Positions 18,000-28,533 are shown, counted from the first letter of the stretch. The stretch is DNA of 53,503 bases from JBKDZL01 sp047971145 (GCA_047971145.1 JBKDZL010000050.1:1-53503); one strand, 5' to 3'. The notes: generated by a model not told the origin, from the sequence alone. Numbers and translations are program-made.

Positions 18000-19529
18000 C
18001 TAATGTTTAAAATGGCGATGATTGGTAAAAACCATAGCTATTTTTAATTCATTGCATTTATCTATTGACTCTTGATCTCTAATTGAGCCACCAGGTTGAA
18101 TTATGGCCTTTACACCATATTGATGGGCTAACTCTACTACATCGGCAAAAGGAAAAAAAGCATCACTTGCCAATATTAAATCTTCAGTATGTTGGTTTTC
18201 CTTAGCCCATTCTAAAGCTATTTTGGCTGCGCCAATTCTACTGGTTTGACCACAGCCCACACCAACTGTTTGATTATCTTTAACTAATACTATCGCATTG
18301 CTTTTAGTGTGTTTTACTATTTTATTGGCAAACAGTAACTGCTGTATTTGCTGTGAAGTTGGCTGAGTTTTACTGACAATCTTTAAATCTGAATCTTTGA
18401 TATGATAATCATCAACTTCTTGCACCAACATACCACCATTAACACTTAAATATTCTAATTGTTTAGTTTGATCATCCGCAATATTAACTTTAATGATTCT
18501 CAAATTTTTCTTTTTACTAAAGATTTCTAAAGCCTCTAAAGTATAGCTCGGTGCCATAATTACCTCTAAAAATATTTCACTCATTTTTCTGGCAACAGCT
18601 TCAGTTATTTCTCTATTACTGGCAATAATACCGCCAAAAATAGAAATAGGATCAGAATTATAAGCTCTATCCCAAGCTTGCTCAATATTATCACCAATTC
18701 CAACACCACTTGGGTTTTTATGTTTTACAGCCACCACACAGGCTTCATCGAATTCTTTTAATAATTGTAAGGTGGCATTGCCATCATTAATATTATTATA
18801 ACTTAACTGTTTCCCTTGAATAATATCACAATCAACCAAAGAATATGTTGTCTTTTTAGTCGCATATAATGCAGCTTTTTGATGAGGGTTTTCTCCATAA
18901 CGCAATTGCTCTTTCAATTCCATATTAATACTTTTATTGAAAGTAAAATCTTCAGCACTTAAATAATCCGCAATCATCGCATCATAATTGGCAGTATGTC
19001 TAAAAGCTTTAGCCGCAAGAGCGCTTCTAGTTTTAAAAGTAGTATTACCTAATTCTTGTAATTCTTTGATTAATAGAGGATAGTCTAAACTATCACAGAC
19101 CACACTGACAAATTTATTATTCTTCGCAGCTGAGCGAAGCATTGAAGGTCCACCAATATCAATATTTTCTATAGCCTCTGATAAGCTAACATTTGGCTTA
19201 TTAATCGTTTCTTTAAAAGGATATAAATTTACTACCACAATATCAATAAACCCAATATTATTAATCTTTAATTGTGCCAAATGCTCTTGATTATCCCTTA
19301 GAGCTAATAGCGCACCATGGACACTAGGGTGAAGAGTTTTAACTCTCCCATCACAAATTTCGGGAAAATTAGTTATCTCACTAATACCAGTAACTTTAAG
19401 ATTTGCTTTAGTTAGGATTTCTTTCGTTCCACCAGTTGAAATAATTTCATAATTCAAATCCACTAATGCTTTAGCTAACTCTACAATACCATCTTTGTTA
19501 CTAACACTAATTAAGGCTCTTTTTTTCAT
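18000..19529 (-). CDS. purH: Bifunctional AICAR formyltransferase/IMP cyclohydrolase
   Basis: Carries out the last two steps to IMP. The 509-residue protein has the cyclohydrolase half first (S-V-S-N-K and S-T-G-G-T segments, K-T-L-H-P-S-V-H-G near residue 65) and the formyltransferase half after about residue 200, with R-Y-G-E-N-P-H-Q and the catalytic K-H-x-N-P-S-G. Its ATG overlaps the purN stop by four bases (ATGA). Confidence 0.97.
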   Translation of the reverse strand: MKKRALISVSNKDGIVELAKALVDLNYEIISTGGTKEILTKANLKVTGISEITNFPEICDGRVKTLHPSVHGALLALRDNQEHLAQLKINNIGFIDIVVVNLYPFKETINKPNVSLSEAIENIDIGGPSMLRSAAKNNKFVSVVCDSLDYPLLIKELQELGNTTFKTRSALAAKAFRHTANYDAMIADYLSAEDFTFNKSINMELKEQLRYGENPHQKAALYATKKTTYSLVDCDIIQGKQLSYNNINDGNATLQLLKEFDEACVVAVKHKNPSGVGIGDNIEQAWDRAYNSDPISIFGGIIASNREITEAVARKMSEIFLEVIMAPSYTLEALEIFSKKKNLRIIKVNIADDQTKQLEYLSVNGGMLVQEVDDYHIKDSDLKIVSKTQPTSQQIQQLLFANKIVKHTKSNAIVLVKDNQTVGVGCGQTSRIGAAKIALEWAKENQHTEDLILASDAFFPFADVVELAHQYGVKAIIQPGGSIRDQESIDKCNELKIAMVFTNHRHFKH

Positions 19530-20092
19530 CTTCTTTCCTCCAATATTTTTTTAATTGCTTGGGTATATAATTGATGTTCAATTTGATGTAAATAATCTTC
19601 AGCTTCAATAAAATTAAGATCTTGCTTATCAAAACTGCTTTGGCTAATAATAGTGCCACTATCTAAGTCGGCATTTACAAAATGAACAGTAGCACCAAGC
19701 TCTAAATCATCAGACTCATAGCTGCGCCTAAATGCGTGTAAACCTTTATATTTTGGTAATAGTGAGGGATGAATATTCATAATTTTATCTGGATAAATAG
19801 CTAATAATTCCTCACCAATTAACCGCATATATCCCGCCAAAACAATTAAATCTAAATCTTTTCCAATTTTACTTATAATTGCTTGTTCATAAGTTTGTTT
19901 ATTTTGATAATCTTTAGGATTAACAATATAATATTTTATCCCCAATTTCTCAGCTCTAGTAATCGCAAAAGCACTAGGATTATCAACTATTAAACCCACA
20001 ATATCACACTCAAGAATACCATTTTTACAAGCAAGTACTATTGCCTCAAAATTACTGCCATTACCCGAGGCAAAAATCGCAATCTTAGCCAT
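19526..20092 (-). CDS. purN: Phosphoribosylglycinamide formyltransferase
   Basis: Folate-dependent GAR transformylase, step 3. The 188-residue protein has the A-S-G-N-G-S-N phosphate loop near residue 8, the catalytic N-I-H-P-S-L-L-P segment and the G-A-T-V-H-F-V motif, plus D at D-L-D-S-G-T-I. The ATG at 20090-20092 is preferred over the TTG just before it. It overlaps purM and purH. It needs 10-formyl-THF, consistent with folD in the window. Its TGA stop is one of three TGA stops among the window's intact genes. Confidence 0.95.
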   Translation of the reverse strand: MAKIAIFASGNGSNFEAIVLACKNGILECDIVGLIVDNPSAFAITRAEKLGIKYYIVNPKDYQNKQTYEQAIISKIGKDLDLIVLAGYMRLIGEELLAIYPDKIMNIHPSLLPKYKGLHAFRRSYESDDLELGATVHFVNADLDSGTIISQSSFDKQDLNFIEAEDYLHQIEHQLYTQAIKKILEERR

Positions 20093-21113
20093 CAATACTT
20101 ACACCAAGCTGATCTGTAATTTCCCCAATCAGATAAGATTTTTGTCCTTGTTTTTCTAAGAGCTTTAAAGTTTTTTCAACATCCTTTTCAGCTACTACCA
20201 AAACCATGCCAACTCCCATATTAAAAATCTTAAACATTTCTCTTAGCTCAATATTAGATAACTTTTGTAAATAATTAAAAATTGGTAAAATTGGCCAACT
20301 ACCCAAATCAATTTGACAACCTAAATTACCCTTCAACATTCTTGGTAAATTCTCATCGAAACCACCACCGGTAATATGACTAATCCCTTTTACTTCTACT
20401 TCTTTTAATAATTCCAATACTGGTTTAACATAAATAGTAGTTGGCTTTAAAATAGCTTCTGCCACACTACTACCCAACATTTCTTGATATTCTAGTAAGT
20501 TAATATCATTATCCTTGAATAGTATTTTTCTCACTAAAGAGTAACCATTAGAATGAATACCACTAGAAACTAAACCAATAAGCTTATCCTTTACTTTTAT
20601 ATCAGCACCAGTAATAATTTTACTCTTTTCCACTGCCCCCACACTAAAGCCAGCCACATCATAATCATCACTATCATACATATCAGGCATTTCTGCTGTT
20701 TCTCCACCAACTAAAGCACAATTGGCAATTTGACAACCAGTTGCTACTCCGGCCACAATTTCCTCAATTAATTCCGGTTTATTTTTACCTATCGCAATAT
20801 AGTCTAAAAAGAACAAAGGCTCAGCTCCTACTGCCAAAACATCATTAACACACATTGCTACTAAATCAATACCAATAGTATCATGCTTACTTAAGTGTTG
20901 AGCCACCATCAACTTAGTACCAACACCATCAGTGCCACTAACTAAAACAGGCTCACTCAAGTTTAAACTACTCAAATCAAACATTCCACCAAAACCACCC
21001 AAAGCTCCTAGAACTCCCAGTCTTGAAGTTTTTGAAACATGTTTTTTAATACGCTCTACTGCTTTATAGCCTGCCTCTAAATTAACTCCTGCCTCTGCAT
21101 ATTTGTTGCTCAT
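20085..21113 (-). CDS. purM: Phosphoribosylformylglycinamidine cyclo-ligase
   Basis: AIR synthetase, step 5, 342 residues. G-T-D-G-V-G-T-K, G-I-D-L-V-A-M-C-V-N-D and G-G-E-T-A-E-M-P motifs are all intact. Its ATG and the purF stop overlap by one base (TAATG). Confidence 0.97.
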   Translation of the reverse strand: MSNKYAEAGVNLEAGYKAVERIKKHVSKTSRLGVLGALGGFGGMFDLSSLNLSEPVLVSGTDGVGTKLMVAQHLSKHDTIGIDLVAMCVNDVLAVGAEPLFFLDYIAIGKNKPELIEEIVAGVATGCQIANCALVGGETAEMPDMYDSDDYDVAGFSVGAVEKSKIITGADIKVKDKLIGLVSSGIHSNGYSLVRKILFKDNDINLLEYQEMLGSSVAEAILKPTTIYVKPVLELLKEVEVKGISHITGGGFDENLPRMLKGNLGCQIDLGSWPILPIFNYLQKLSNIELREMFKIFNMGVGMVLVVAEKDVEKTLKLLEKQGQKSYLIGEITDQLGVSIDG

Positions 21114-22510
21114 TATTTTACCTCCAAGCTTTTTTTATTACTATATAATTTAGTTGGATACTTCTTATCAAAACAAGCACAGCACATCCCACTACTACCA
21201 ATGGCTCGGTGTAAATTATCAAGAGAAATAAAAGCTAAACTATCTGCACTAATATACTCACACAAATCACTTACAGTTTTGTGACCACTTATCAGCTCAT
21301 CAATAGTAGAAAAATCCACACCATAAAAACAGGGATATTTAATCTCTGGCGCTAAAATACGTAAGTGAACTTCTTTTGCCCCAGCACTTTTTAACATTTG
21401 GACAATTCTCTTTGAGGTAGTACCTCGAACAATCGAATCATCAACTAGAATAACTCTTTTATCCTTAATAATAGAAGGGACAGCAGACAGTTTCATCTTA
21501 ACTCCTACTTCTCTTAAAATGGTGGTTGGTTGAATAAAGGTTCTGCCTGAGTATTTATTTTTAACTAAACCCATTTCTAAGGGTATACCACTAGCCTCAG
21601 CATAACCACTAGCTCCTGATAAGCCTGAATCAGGTACCCCCACCACAATATCGGCTTCAATCACTGCTTGTTTAGCTAAAATTTTGCCTGCATTTTTACG
21701 ACTTAAATGAACATTAATTCCCTCAATATCACTATCAGGTCGTGCAAAGTAAATATATTCCATTGCACAAATACTACGACCAGCTTCTAAAGCATAAAAG
21801 TCTGTCTCAATTCCTTGATCTGATATTTTCACAATTTCAGCTGGTTGAATATCCCTGATAAATTTAGCTCCTATCACATTAAAAGCACAGCTCTCACTAG
21901 CAACAACATAACCACCATTAATACTAGCCAGTGAGAGTGGTCTCATTGCCTTATTGTCTAAGGCAACATATAATTCATTTTCTTTTAAAAACAAAAATGC
22001 AAATGCTCCTTCTAATTGCTGCAAAGATTTTTTTAACTTTTCCATAAAAGTTCCAGTTTCTCTTTTAATTAAATGAGCCACTATTTCTGAATCACTAGTT
22101 GTTTGAAAAATACTTCCTTTTTTCTCTAAGTCTCTTTTTAATTCTTCAGCATTCACTAAGTTGCCATTATGCGCCAAAGCAAAAGATTCATCATAAGATC
22201 TAAAAAGAAATGGCTGAACATTTAAAAGATTATTACCACCAGTAGTAGAATATCTAACATGACCAATACCACAGTTACCACTAAACTTCGCCAGAGTATC
22301 AGAACTAAAGATATTATGAACTAGACCCTCACCCTTATAAACTTGAAAATCTTTACCATAAGTGACAATACCAGCACCTTCTTGTCCTCGATGTTGTAGA
22401 GCATGAAGTCCATAATAAATATACTCAGCCGCATTACTAACAGCAAAAATACCAAAAACTCCACACTCTTCATTCATTTTATTGTCAAACAAACAAGTAA
22501 TTTCATTCAT
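21113..22510 (-). CDS. purF: Amidophosphoribosyltransferase
   Basis: Commits PRPP to purine synthesis. The 465-residue protein starts with a 15-residue propeptide and then C16-G-V-F-G, whose Cys becomes the N-terminal nucleophile after processing. The PRPP loop V-D-D-S-I-V-R-G-T-T is present, and cysteines near the end (M-C-C-A-C-F) match the iron-sulfur cluster site of the Bacillus subtilis-type enzyme, which makes it sensitive to oxygen. Confidence 0.97.
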   Translation of the reverse strand: MNEITCLFDNKMNEECGVFGIFAVSNAAEYIYYGLHALQHRGQEGAGIVTYGKDFQVYKGEGLVHNIFSSDTLAKFSGNCGIGHVRYSTTGGNNLLNVQPFLFRSYDESFALAHNGNLVNAEELKRDLEKKGSIFQTTSDSEIVAHLIKRETGTFMEKLKKSLQQLEGAFAFLFLKENELYVALDNKAMRPLSLASINGGYVVASESCAFNVIGAKFIRDIQPAEIVKISDQGIETDFYALEAGRSICAMEYIYFARPDSDIEGINVHLSRKNAGKILAKQAVIEADIVVGVPDSGLSGASGYAEASGIPLEMGLVKNKYSGRTFIQPTTILREVGVKMKLSAVPSIIKDKRVILVDDSIVRGTTSKRIVQMLKSAGAKEVHLRILAPEIKYPCFYGVDFSTIDELISGHKTVSDLCEYISADSLAFISLDNLHRAIGSSGMCCACFDKKYPTKLYSNKKSLEVK

Positions 22511-22518
22511 AAGTATAC

Positions 22519-23223
22519 CTAAGATAACCTTTCTAGAATTTCTAAATAAGCAGCCTCTACTGAGCCTAAATCTCTTCTAAAGCGATCTTTATCTAATTTC
22601 TCATTAGTATTAGCATCCCACAAACGACACGTATCAGGACTAATTTCATCAGCTAAAACTATTTGATTTAAATGATTCTTACCAAATTCAATTTTAAAAT
22701 CAACTAAAATAATTTTCTCTTCAATAAAAATTTTCTTTAATAACTCATTAATTTCTAATGTTAGCTTGCGAATTTGTTCTAACTCAGCACAGCTAACTAA
22801 GCCAAGTGCTAAAGCATGATCATCATTAATTAGCGGATCACCTAATTCATCATTTTTATAAGACATTTCAAAAATAGTTTTTTTAGCAACAGTACCCTCA
22901 CTGATGGCTAATCTTTTAGCCATCGAGCCGGCAATAACATTTCTTACAATAACTTCTAAAGGAATAATATTTACTTTTTGACATAGTTGATCTCGCTCAT
23001 TTAAGCGCTTGATAAAGTGAGTAGGAATCCCATTTTTAGCCAAATAACTAAACAACAACTCAGTTATCTTATTATTGATGATACCTTTATTGTTAATCGT
23101 ATCTTTTTTGACACCATTAAAAGCTGTCGCATCGTCTTTATAATGAATGATAACTAGATTTTCATCATCTGTACTATAAACTTGTTTAGCTTTTCCTTCA
23201 TAAATAAACTCTTTTTTTTGCAT
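22519..23223 (-). CDS. purC: SAICAR synthetase
   Basis: Step 8 of the route (CAIR plus aspartate), 234 residues. It has Y-E-G-K-A-K-Q-V-Y near the start and the substrate-binding L-V-D-F-K-I-E-F-G and D-E-I-S-P-D-T-C-R segments. Only two bases separate its start from the purL stop. Confidence 0.96.
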   Translation of the reverse strand: MQKKEFIYEGKAKQVYSTDDENLVIIHYKDDATAFNGVKKDTINNKGIINNKITELLFSYLAKNGIPTHFIKRLNERDQLCQKVNIIPLEVIVRNVIAGSMAKRLAISEGTVAKKTIFEMSYKNDELGDPLINDDHALALGLVSCAELEQIRKLTLEINELLKKIFIEEKIILVDFKIEFGKNHLNQIVLADEISPDTCRLWDANTNEKLDKDRFRRDLGSVEAAYLEILERLS

Positions 23224-23225
23224 AT

Positions 23226-26200
23226 TTATTGCCCCCTTAAATAATCTATCGCATTTTTGAAAATATCTTGGTTTTTATCACCATCAATGTTCTTATAAAT
23301 ACCAGCTGTATATCTTTCACTATGTGCCATTTTACCAAGAATATGTCCACATTTTGATGTTATTCCCTCAATATCATAATCTGAGCCATTAGGATTAGTT
23401 CCACTATATTTAAAAGCAACCATTCCCTGCTCAAATAACTCTTTAGCTTCCCTTTGATTAATGACAAATTTGCCCTCACCATGACTAATCGCAACATTAT
23501 GAATCTGAGCACACTTAAAGTTATTTAACCAAGGTGACATATTACTGATGATTTCAGTTTTTGCCATTTTGGCAATATGTCGATTACAATCATTTTTAAA
23601 CAAGGTTGGACTATTCTCATTTACTTCTTGAATTTGACCATAAGGTAATAATCCCGATTTAATCAAAGCTTGAAAACCATTGCAAATACCTAATATTAAA
23701 CCTGATCTGGCTAACAATCGATCAATAGCGGAGCGTACTAAATGATTATTTAAAATATTGACAATAAACTTACCACTACCATCTGGCTCATCACCTGCTG
23801 AAAATCCACCACTAATCGCAAAAATATCACTATTATCAATTAACTCAGCTAGCTCATGACAAGATAGTCTAATAGCCTCAGCATCAATATTTTTAAAGAC
23901 ATATTGTTTAACAATACCACCAGCTCTACTAAAAGCTCTATCCATATCATACTCACTATTAGTACCAGGAAAAACTGGTAATAATACTTTTACTTCTTTT
24001 CTTATTTTTTTATTAATGAGTTTTTCTACCTGATAATAATTATCAGTTGGCAGTACTGCATTTTCCTTTAAACTTGGATAAACACTCTCCAAGGTAGACT
24101 CTAAGGCAGCATTTAATTCACTAAAACTAAAACTAGTTTCATTTAATAAAATGCTCTTACTTGTTTTACCCAAAAAGAAAGCTGAAGGCCAATCTAATTC
24201 TTCTTTACTCTCTATGACAATACTGCCATAATCATAGGCAAATAAATCTAAATCAGTTTTAACACTAAAGCCTATTTCATTACCAATAGCCATTTTTACT
24301 AAAGCTTCACTCAAACCACCAAATTCTAAAGCCATCGCAGAAACAATCTTGCCACTTTTAATATTTTGATAAATAAAATCGAAATTCTTCATCAGCTCTG
24401 CACTATTTATTAAATGTTTATCTAAGGGTTGATGCTTAATTAAATATAAATGATTGTTGACATCTTTAAATTCAGGACTAATAATATTCTTGATATTTTC
24501 TGTGGTAACACCAAAGGCAATCAAAGTAGGTGGTACATGATAATCTAGGTAACTACCACTCATTGAATCCTTACCACCAATGGCGGGTAATTCAAAATCA
24601 CTTTGAATTTTTAGCGCTCCTAGTAAAGAGCTAAAAGCTTTACCCCATTTCTGAGGATCATTGGCTAATTTTTCAAAATATTCTTGAAAAGAAAATCTGA
24701 CCTTTTGATAACTAGCTCCTGTGGCCACTATTTTACTCAAAGACTCTACCACTGCATATTGCGACCCTAAATAAGGTGAATACTCACTAATAAAAGGATT
24801 ATAACCATATGCTAATAAGGATGTGGTGTTAGTATCACCATTTAAAACTGGTAGCTTCGCAACAGAAACTTGAGCGGGTGTCCTTTGATATTTACCACCA
24901 TAAGCTAGTAAAACACTACCAGCTCCAACACTATTATCAAAGTTTTCTACTAAAGCTTTTTGACTACAAATATTTAAATCTTTTAAGTTATCTAATAAAG
25001 TTTGATGTAAATTGTCATACTTCTTACTAACAAAAGGATTATTTAAATTATCAGCTTTGACAATAACATCACTGCTTTGTCGAATGCCACTTGTCTCAAT
25101 AAATTCTCTGGCAATATCTACTACTAGCTCATTCTGATAATACATTCTTAAGCGCTGATGATCTTTGACATCCGCAATTTTATAAGCTTTCAAGTTTTCT
25201 GCTCTGGCATATTCAATAAAACTTTCAACATCACCTGCTTCAACCACTACTGCCATGCGCTCTTGTGATTCACTGATTGCTAATTCTAAGGCATTAAGTC
25301 CACTATATTTTGTCTCAATATTATCTAGGTAAATATCTAAACTATCGGCAATCTCACCGATTGCTACACTGACACCACCTGCTCCAAAATCATTAGACTT
25401 CTTGATTAATCTAGTAACTTTTTTATTTCTAAATAGTCTTTGAATTTTACGCTCTTCCGGAGCGTTGCCTTTTTGAACTTCGGAGGTGGCAATCGTTAAT
25501 GTTTGATCATTATGTTGCTTAGATGATCCAGTGGCACCACCAATACCATCTCTTCCAGTTTTACCACCTAACATAATAACTACATCGCCAGCTACTGGCT
25601 TTTCTCGTCTAATATAATCAGCAGGTATTGCCCCTACTACTGCCCCTACTTCCATATGTTTTGCCCGATAGCCTTGATGATATAACTCTCTAACATAACT
25701 TGTCGCCAATCCAATTTGATTACCATAACTAGAATAACCACAAGTAGCCCCTGTACTAATGCTTGACTGTGGTAGCTTATTAGCCAAAGTATCCTCAAAA
25801 CTCTCTAAAACATTGGCACAACCACTAATACGCATTGCTTGATAAACATATGATCGGCCACTAAGAGGATCTCTGATGGCACCACCAATACAAGTGGAAG
25901 CACCACCAAAAGGCTCAATTTCTGTTGGATGATTATGAGTTTCATTTTTAAACATCAATAACCATTTTTCTAACTTACCATCGACATCGACATCAATATA
26001 GACACTACAAGCATTAATTTCATCACTTAGCTCTAAATCTTCTAATTGCCCATTAAAACGTAAATACTTGCCATAAATGGTCGCAATATCCATTAAAGTT
26101 TCAGGTTTATCAGCTCGCTTCAAAACTTGACGCAAACGAAGATAATATTCATAACTTTTCTGAATTTCTTCTATAAAAGTACTACTCTCAAACTTAATAT

Positions 26201-26888
26201 TTTCTAAGATAGTTTCAAAAGTAGTATGACGACAATGATCAGACCAATAAGTATCCAACAAAGCCAACTCCACTTCATTAGGGTTTCTTTGCTCCGCTAT
26301 AAAATATTCTTGAATATACTTAAGATCAGCTAAACTCATCGCAAAAGCTTTATTTTGCCAAAAATTTTCTAATTGATTAGAGTTTAATTTAATAAAATCG
26401 TGGTAAATTTGTACTTTACTTTGCTTAACATACTCACTCTTACTGAATTCATTTAAATCCTTAATTCTTGATTCAATATTATTTAAATAATAATTCTTAA
26501 TCAACTCTAGCTCTAAATCACTTACTCCTTCAATTAATAATAATTTAGCACTTTTAACCATTGTTTCACTGCTTGGATCTAACAGAGCTAAGCACTCTTG
26601 AGCAGATGTTGCTCTTTGATCGAAAGTGCCTGGTAAATATTCAATTGCTAAATATTTTTTATCGACTAAATCTAATTCTTCACTAATCAAATCCGTCACA
26701 ACCTCACCAAAAACTGTTTTGAGACTTTGGTGATATAAATTCTCACTAATATTAAAAATGTCATAAACATTAAACAAATGTAATGATTTAATCTGTAATT
26801 TTAAATTCTGATTAAATTCAGCTTTTAAACTATCAGCTTCTACTCTAAAACCTAATTTTTTCTCAACAAATATTCGCTTATTCACCAT
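23226..26888 (-). CDS. purL: Phosphoribosylformylglycinamidine synthase, single-chain form
   Basis: Step 4 of the route. At 1220 residues this is the fused form containing the PurS-like N-terminus, two synthetase lobes and a C-terminal glutaminase; Bacillus instead uses separate PurS, PurL and PurQ. Visible motifs are Y-W-S-D-H-C-R-H near residue 210, F-K-N-E-T-H-N-H-P near 310, G-G-K-D-S-M-S-G near 760, and the glutaminase nucleophile in G-I-C-N-G-F-Q-A near 1100 with the late H and E residues. No purS or purQ is present in the operon, as expected for the fused enzyme. It overlaps purK by 11 bases. Confidence 0.96.
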   Translation of the reverse strand: MVNKRIFVEKKLGFRVEADSLKAEFNQNLKLQIKSLHLFNVYDIFNISENLYHQSLKTVFGEVVTDLISEELDLVDKKYLAIEYLPGTFDQRATSAQECLALLDPSSETMVKSAKLLLIEGVSDLELELIKNYYLNNIESRIKDLNEFSKSEYVKQSKVQIYHDFIKLNSNQLENFWQNKAFAMSLADLKYIQEYFIAEQRNPNEVELALLDTYWSDHCRHTTFETILENIKFESSTFIEEIQKSYEYYLRLRQVLKRADKPETLMDIATIYGKYLRFNGQLEDLELSDEINACSVYIDVDVDGKLEKWLLMFKNETHNHPTEIEPFGGASTCIGGAIRDPLSGRSYVYQAMRISGCANVLESFEDTLANKLPQSSISTGATCGYSSYGNQIGLATSYVRELYHQGYRAKHMEVGAVVGAIPADYIRREKPVAGDVVIMLGGKTGRDGIGGATGSSKQHNDQTLTIATSEVQKGNAPEERKIQRLFRNKKVTRLIKKSNDFGAGGVSVAIGEIADSLDIYLDNIETKYSGLNALELAISESQERMAVVVEAGDVESFIEYARAENLKAYKIADVKDHQRLRMYYQNELVVDIAREFIETSGIRQSSDVIVKADNLNNPFVSKKYDNLHQTLLDNLKDLNICSQKALVENFDNSVGAGSVLLAYGGKYQRTPAQVSVAKLPVLNGDTNTTSLLAYGYNPFISEYSPYLGSQYAVVESLSKIVATGASYQKVRFSFQEYFEKLANDPQKWGKAFSSLLGALKIQSDFELPAIGGKDSMSGSYLDYHVPPTLIAFGVTTENIKNIISPEFKDVNNHLYLIKHQPLDKHLINSAELMKNFDFIYQNIKSGKIVSAMALEFGGLSEALVKMAIGNEIGFSVKTDLDLFAYDYGSIVIESKEELDWPSAFFLGKTSKSILLNETSFSFSELNAALESTLESVYPSLKENAVLPTDNYYQVEKLINKKIRKEVKVLLPVFPGTNSEYDMDRAFSRAGGIVKQYVFKNIDAEAIRLSCHELAELIDNSDIFAISGGFSAGDEPDGSGKFIVNILNNHLVRSAIDRLLARSGLILGICNGFQALIKSGLLPYGQIQEVNENSPTLFKNDCNRHIAKMAKTEIISNMSPWLNNFKCAQIHNVAISHGEGKFVINQREAKELFEQGMVAFKYSGTNPNGSDYDIEGITSKCGHILGKMAHSERYTAGIYKNIDGDKNQDIFKNAIDYLRGQ

Positions 26889-27975
26889 AAACCTCCCTCA
26901 AATAATCACTAACCTCACTATTTAACTTTGCAATATCCGTATTATAAAAAGTTAAATGTGCCATTTTACGATTTTCTTTAATTTCATTTTTATGATAGTC
27001 ATGTAAAGTAGCATTCACTTTATTTTTACTTAAATAATTTATTGTTGGTTTCAAATCTTGTCCTAAAACATTAAACATAACTGTTGGTTTTTCAAGTTTA
27101 ATTGGCGGAATATCCATCTTAGTAATTACTCTTATTAAAGCTTCAAATTGGGAAATATTACAGCCTTCAATACTAGCATGAAAAGAATTATGTGGTCTGG
27201 GTGCCATTTCATTAAAATAGATTTCTTGATCTTTAATGAAGAACTCTATAACCAAAATTCCAAACAAATCACTCTTGAGCATTAAATCACTCGCCGCTTT
27301 TTGCAATTTATGGTTAATGTCTGCATTATTTAACCAAGTGCTTTTAAATAAAATATTATTTTTATGTTGGTTAAGCGCAGCTGGATAAGTAATAATATGC
27401 CCCGTTAAATCTCTAATGATTAAAACACTAGCTTCAATATCAAAATCTATATACTCTTCTAATAAACACTCAACATTTAATAACTCACTAGCCTTTTTTA
27501 AATCATCAACACTTCTAATAACATATTGTCCTTTGCCATCATAACCCCAACGACAAGTTTTTAAAACACAAGGATAACCAAATTCTTGAACTGCTTTATT
27601 CAATTCTTCAATAGTATTAATTTTGGTAAACTTATTTGTATTAAGACCACAATTAACTGCCTGTGTTTTTTCAACAAAGCGCTGTTGGGAATATTTAAGA
27701 GGCAAAAAGCCCTGAGGAATATAATATTTTTTAGCTAATTTTTTAATTAATTGGTAATCAATATTCTCAAACTCATAAGTTAAAACATCAACCATACTTG
27801 CTAATGATTCTAAAGCTCTCTCATTATTAAATTTTGCGACTATTTGCTTATCCGCAATTAATCCTGCAGAGCAATTAACACTTGGGTCTAATATTGTAAC
27901 TTTGTGATTTAATTTATGAGCTGCTTGAGTTAACATCATCCCCAATTGGCCACCACCTATTATTCCGATATGCAT
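26878..27975 (-). CDS. purK: N5-carboxyaminoimidazole ribonucleotide synthase
   Basis: ATP-grasp enzyme of 365 residues that carboxylates AIR with bicarbonate. It starts with I-G-I-I-G-G-G-Q-L-G-M-M and has the E-F-E-N-I segment and the late M-A-P-R-P-H-N-S-F-H motif. Its ATG overlaps the purE stop (TAATG). Confidence 0.96.
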   Translation of the reverse strand: MHIGIIGGGQLGMMLTQAAHKLNHKVTILDPSVNCSAGLIADKQIVAKFNNERALESLASMVDVLTYEFENIDYQLIKKLAKKYYIPQGFLPLKYSQQRFVEKTQAVNCGLNTNKFTKINTIEELNKAVQEFGYPCVLKTCRWGYDGKGQYVIRSVDDLKKASELLNVECLLEEYIDFDIEASVLIIRDLTGHIITYPAALNQHKNNILFKSTWLNNADINHKLQKAASDLMLKSDLFGILVIEFFIKDQEIYFNEMAPRPHNSFHASIEGCNISQFEALIRVITKMDIPPIKLEKPTVMFNVLGQDLKPTINYLSKNKVNATLHDYHKNEIKENRKMAHLTFYNTDIAKLNSEVSDYLREVYGE

Positions 27976-28451
27976 TAGTCTAATTTATGCTCTCTTTCAA
28001 TTACTAATTGTAAATCTGCTTTATATTTAATCATCTTTTTGGCAATATCTTGATCTTTAGTGCCAATAATTTGAGCAGCTAATAATCCTGCATTAGTAGC
28101 ATTATTGATTGCGACTGTGGCAACTGGCACCCCTTTGGGCATTTGTACTATTGAAAGTAGAGAATCTAAGCCATCTAAGCTTTTGAGTTTAATGGGAACC
28201 CCAATTACTGGTAAACAGCTCATACTAGCTACCATACCTGGTAAATGAGCAGCTCCACCAGCTCCAGCAATAATAACACTATAACCATTATCGTAAGCAC
28301 TCTTAGCAAAAGATAACATTTTTTCTGGAGTACGATGAGCACTGATTACCTCTTTATGATAACTAATACCAAAATCAGCTAAAACTTGACAAGCACTCTC
28401 CATAATAGGCCAATCGCTCTTAGAGCCCATAATAATTGCAACTTTATTCAT
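27975..28451 (-). CDS. purE: N5-CAIR mutase (class I PurE)
   Basis: The start at ATG 28449-28451 follows GAGGTGAT; a GTG nine bases earlier is less likely. The 158-residue enzyme has the S-K-S-D-W phosphate loop, S-A-H-R-T-P and G-A-G-G-A-A-H-L-P motifs of bacterial class I PurE, which works with PurK. It is the first gene of the operon and is overlapped by a short leader ORF. Confidence 0.95.
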   Translation of the reverse strand: MNKVAIIMGSKSDWPIMESACQVLADFGISYHKEVISAHRTPEKMLSFAKSAYDNGYSVIIAGAGGAAHLPGMVASMSCLPVIGVPIKLKSLDGLDSLLSIVQMPKGVPVATVAINNATNAGLLAAQIIGTKDQDIAKKMIKYKADLQLVIEREHKLD

Positions 28452-28533
28452 GTCTATCACCTCGCAACAAAAAAAGCACTTGAAAACAAGTACTTAATAA
28501 TTCTATATTTTTTGAATTTCTAAAATTGTTCAT
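28444..28533 (-). CDS. Leader ORF between riboswitch and purE
   Basis: A 29-codon frame starts at ATG 28531-28533, five bases after a perfect AGGAGG. It reads straight through the terminator hairpin at 28467-28495 and stops inside the first codons of purE. A ribosome on it would cover the hairpin and arrive at the purE start. No homology is recognised in the peptide. A role as a regulatory or coupling leader is inference; a chance ORF is the alternative. Confidence 0.45.
   Translation of the reverse strand: MNNFRNSKNIELLSTCFQVLFLLRGDRHE
28467..28495 (-). terminator. Terminator/attenuator hairpin in the purE leader
   Basis: On the minus strand AAGTACTTG pairs with CAAGTGCTT (one G-T wobble) around a TTTT loop, followed by seven T. 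It lies only 16 bases before the purE ATG, so purine operon expression must depend on preventing or bypassing it. Confidence 0.8.
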
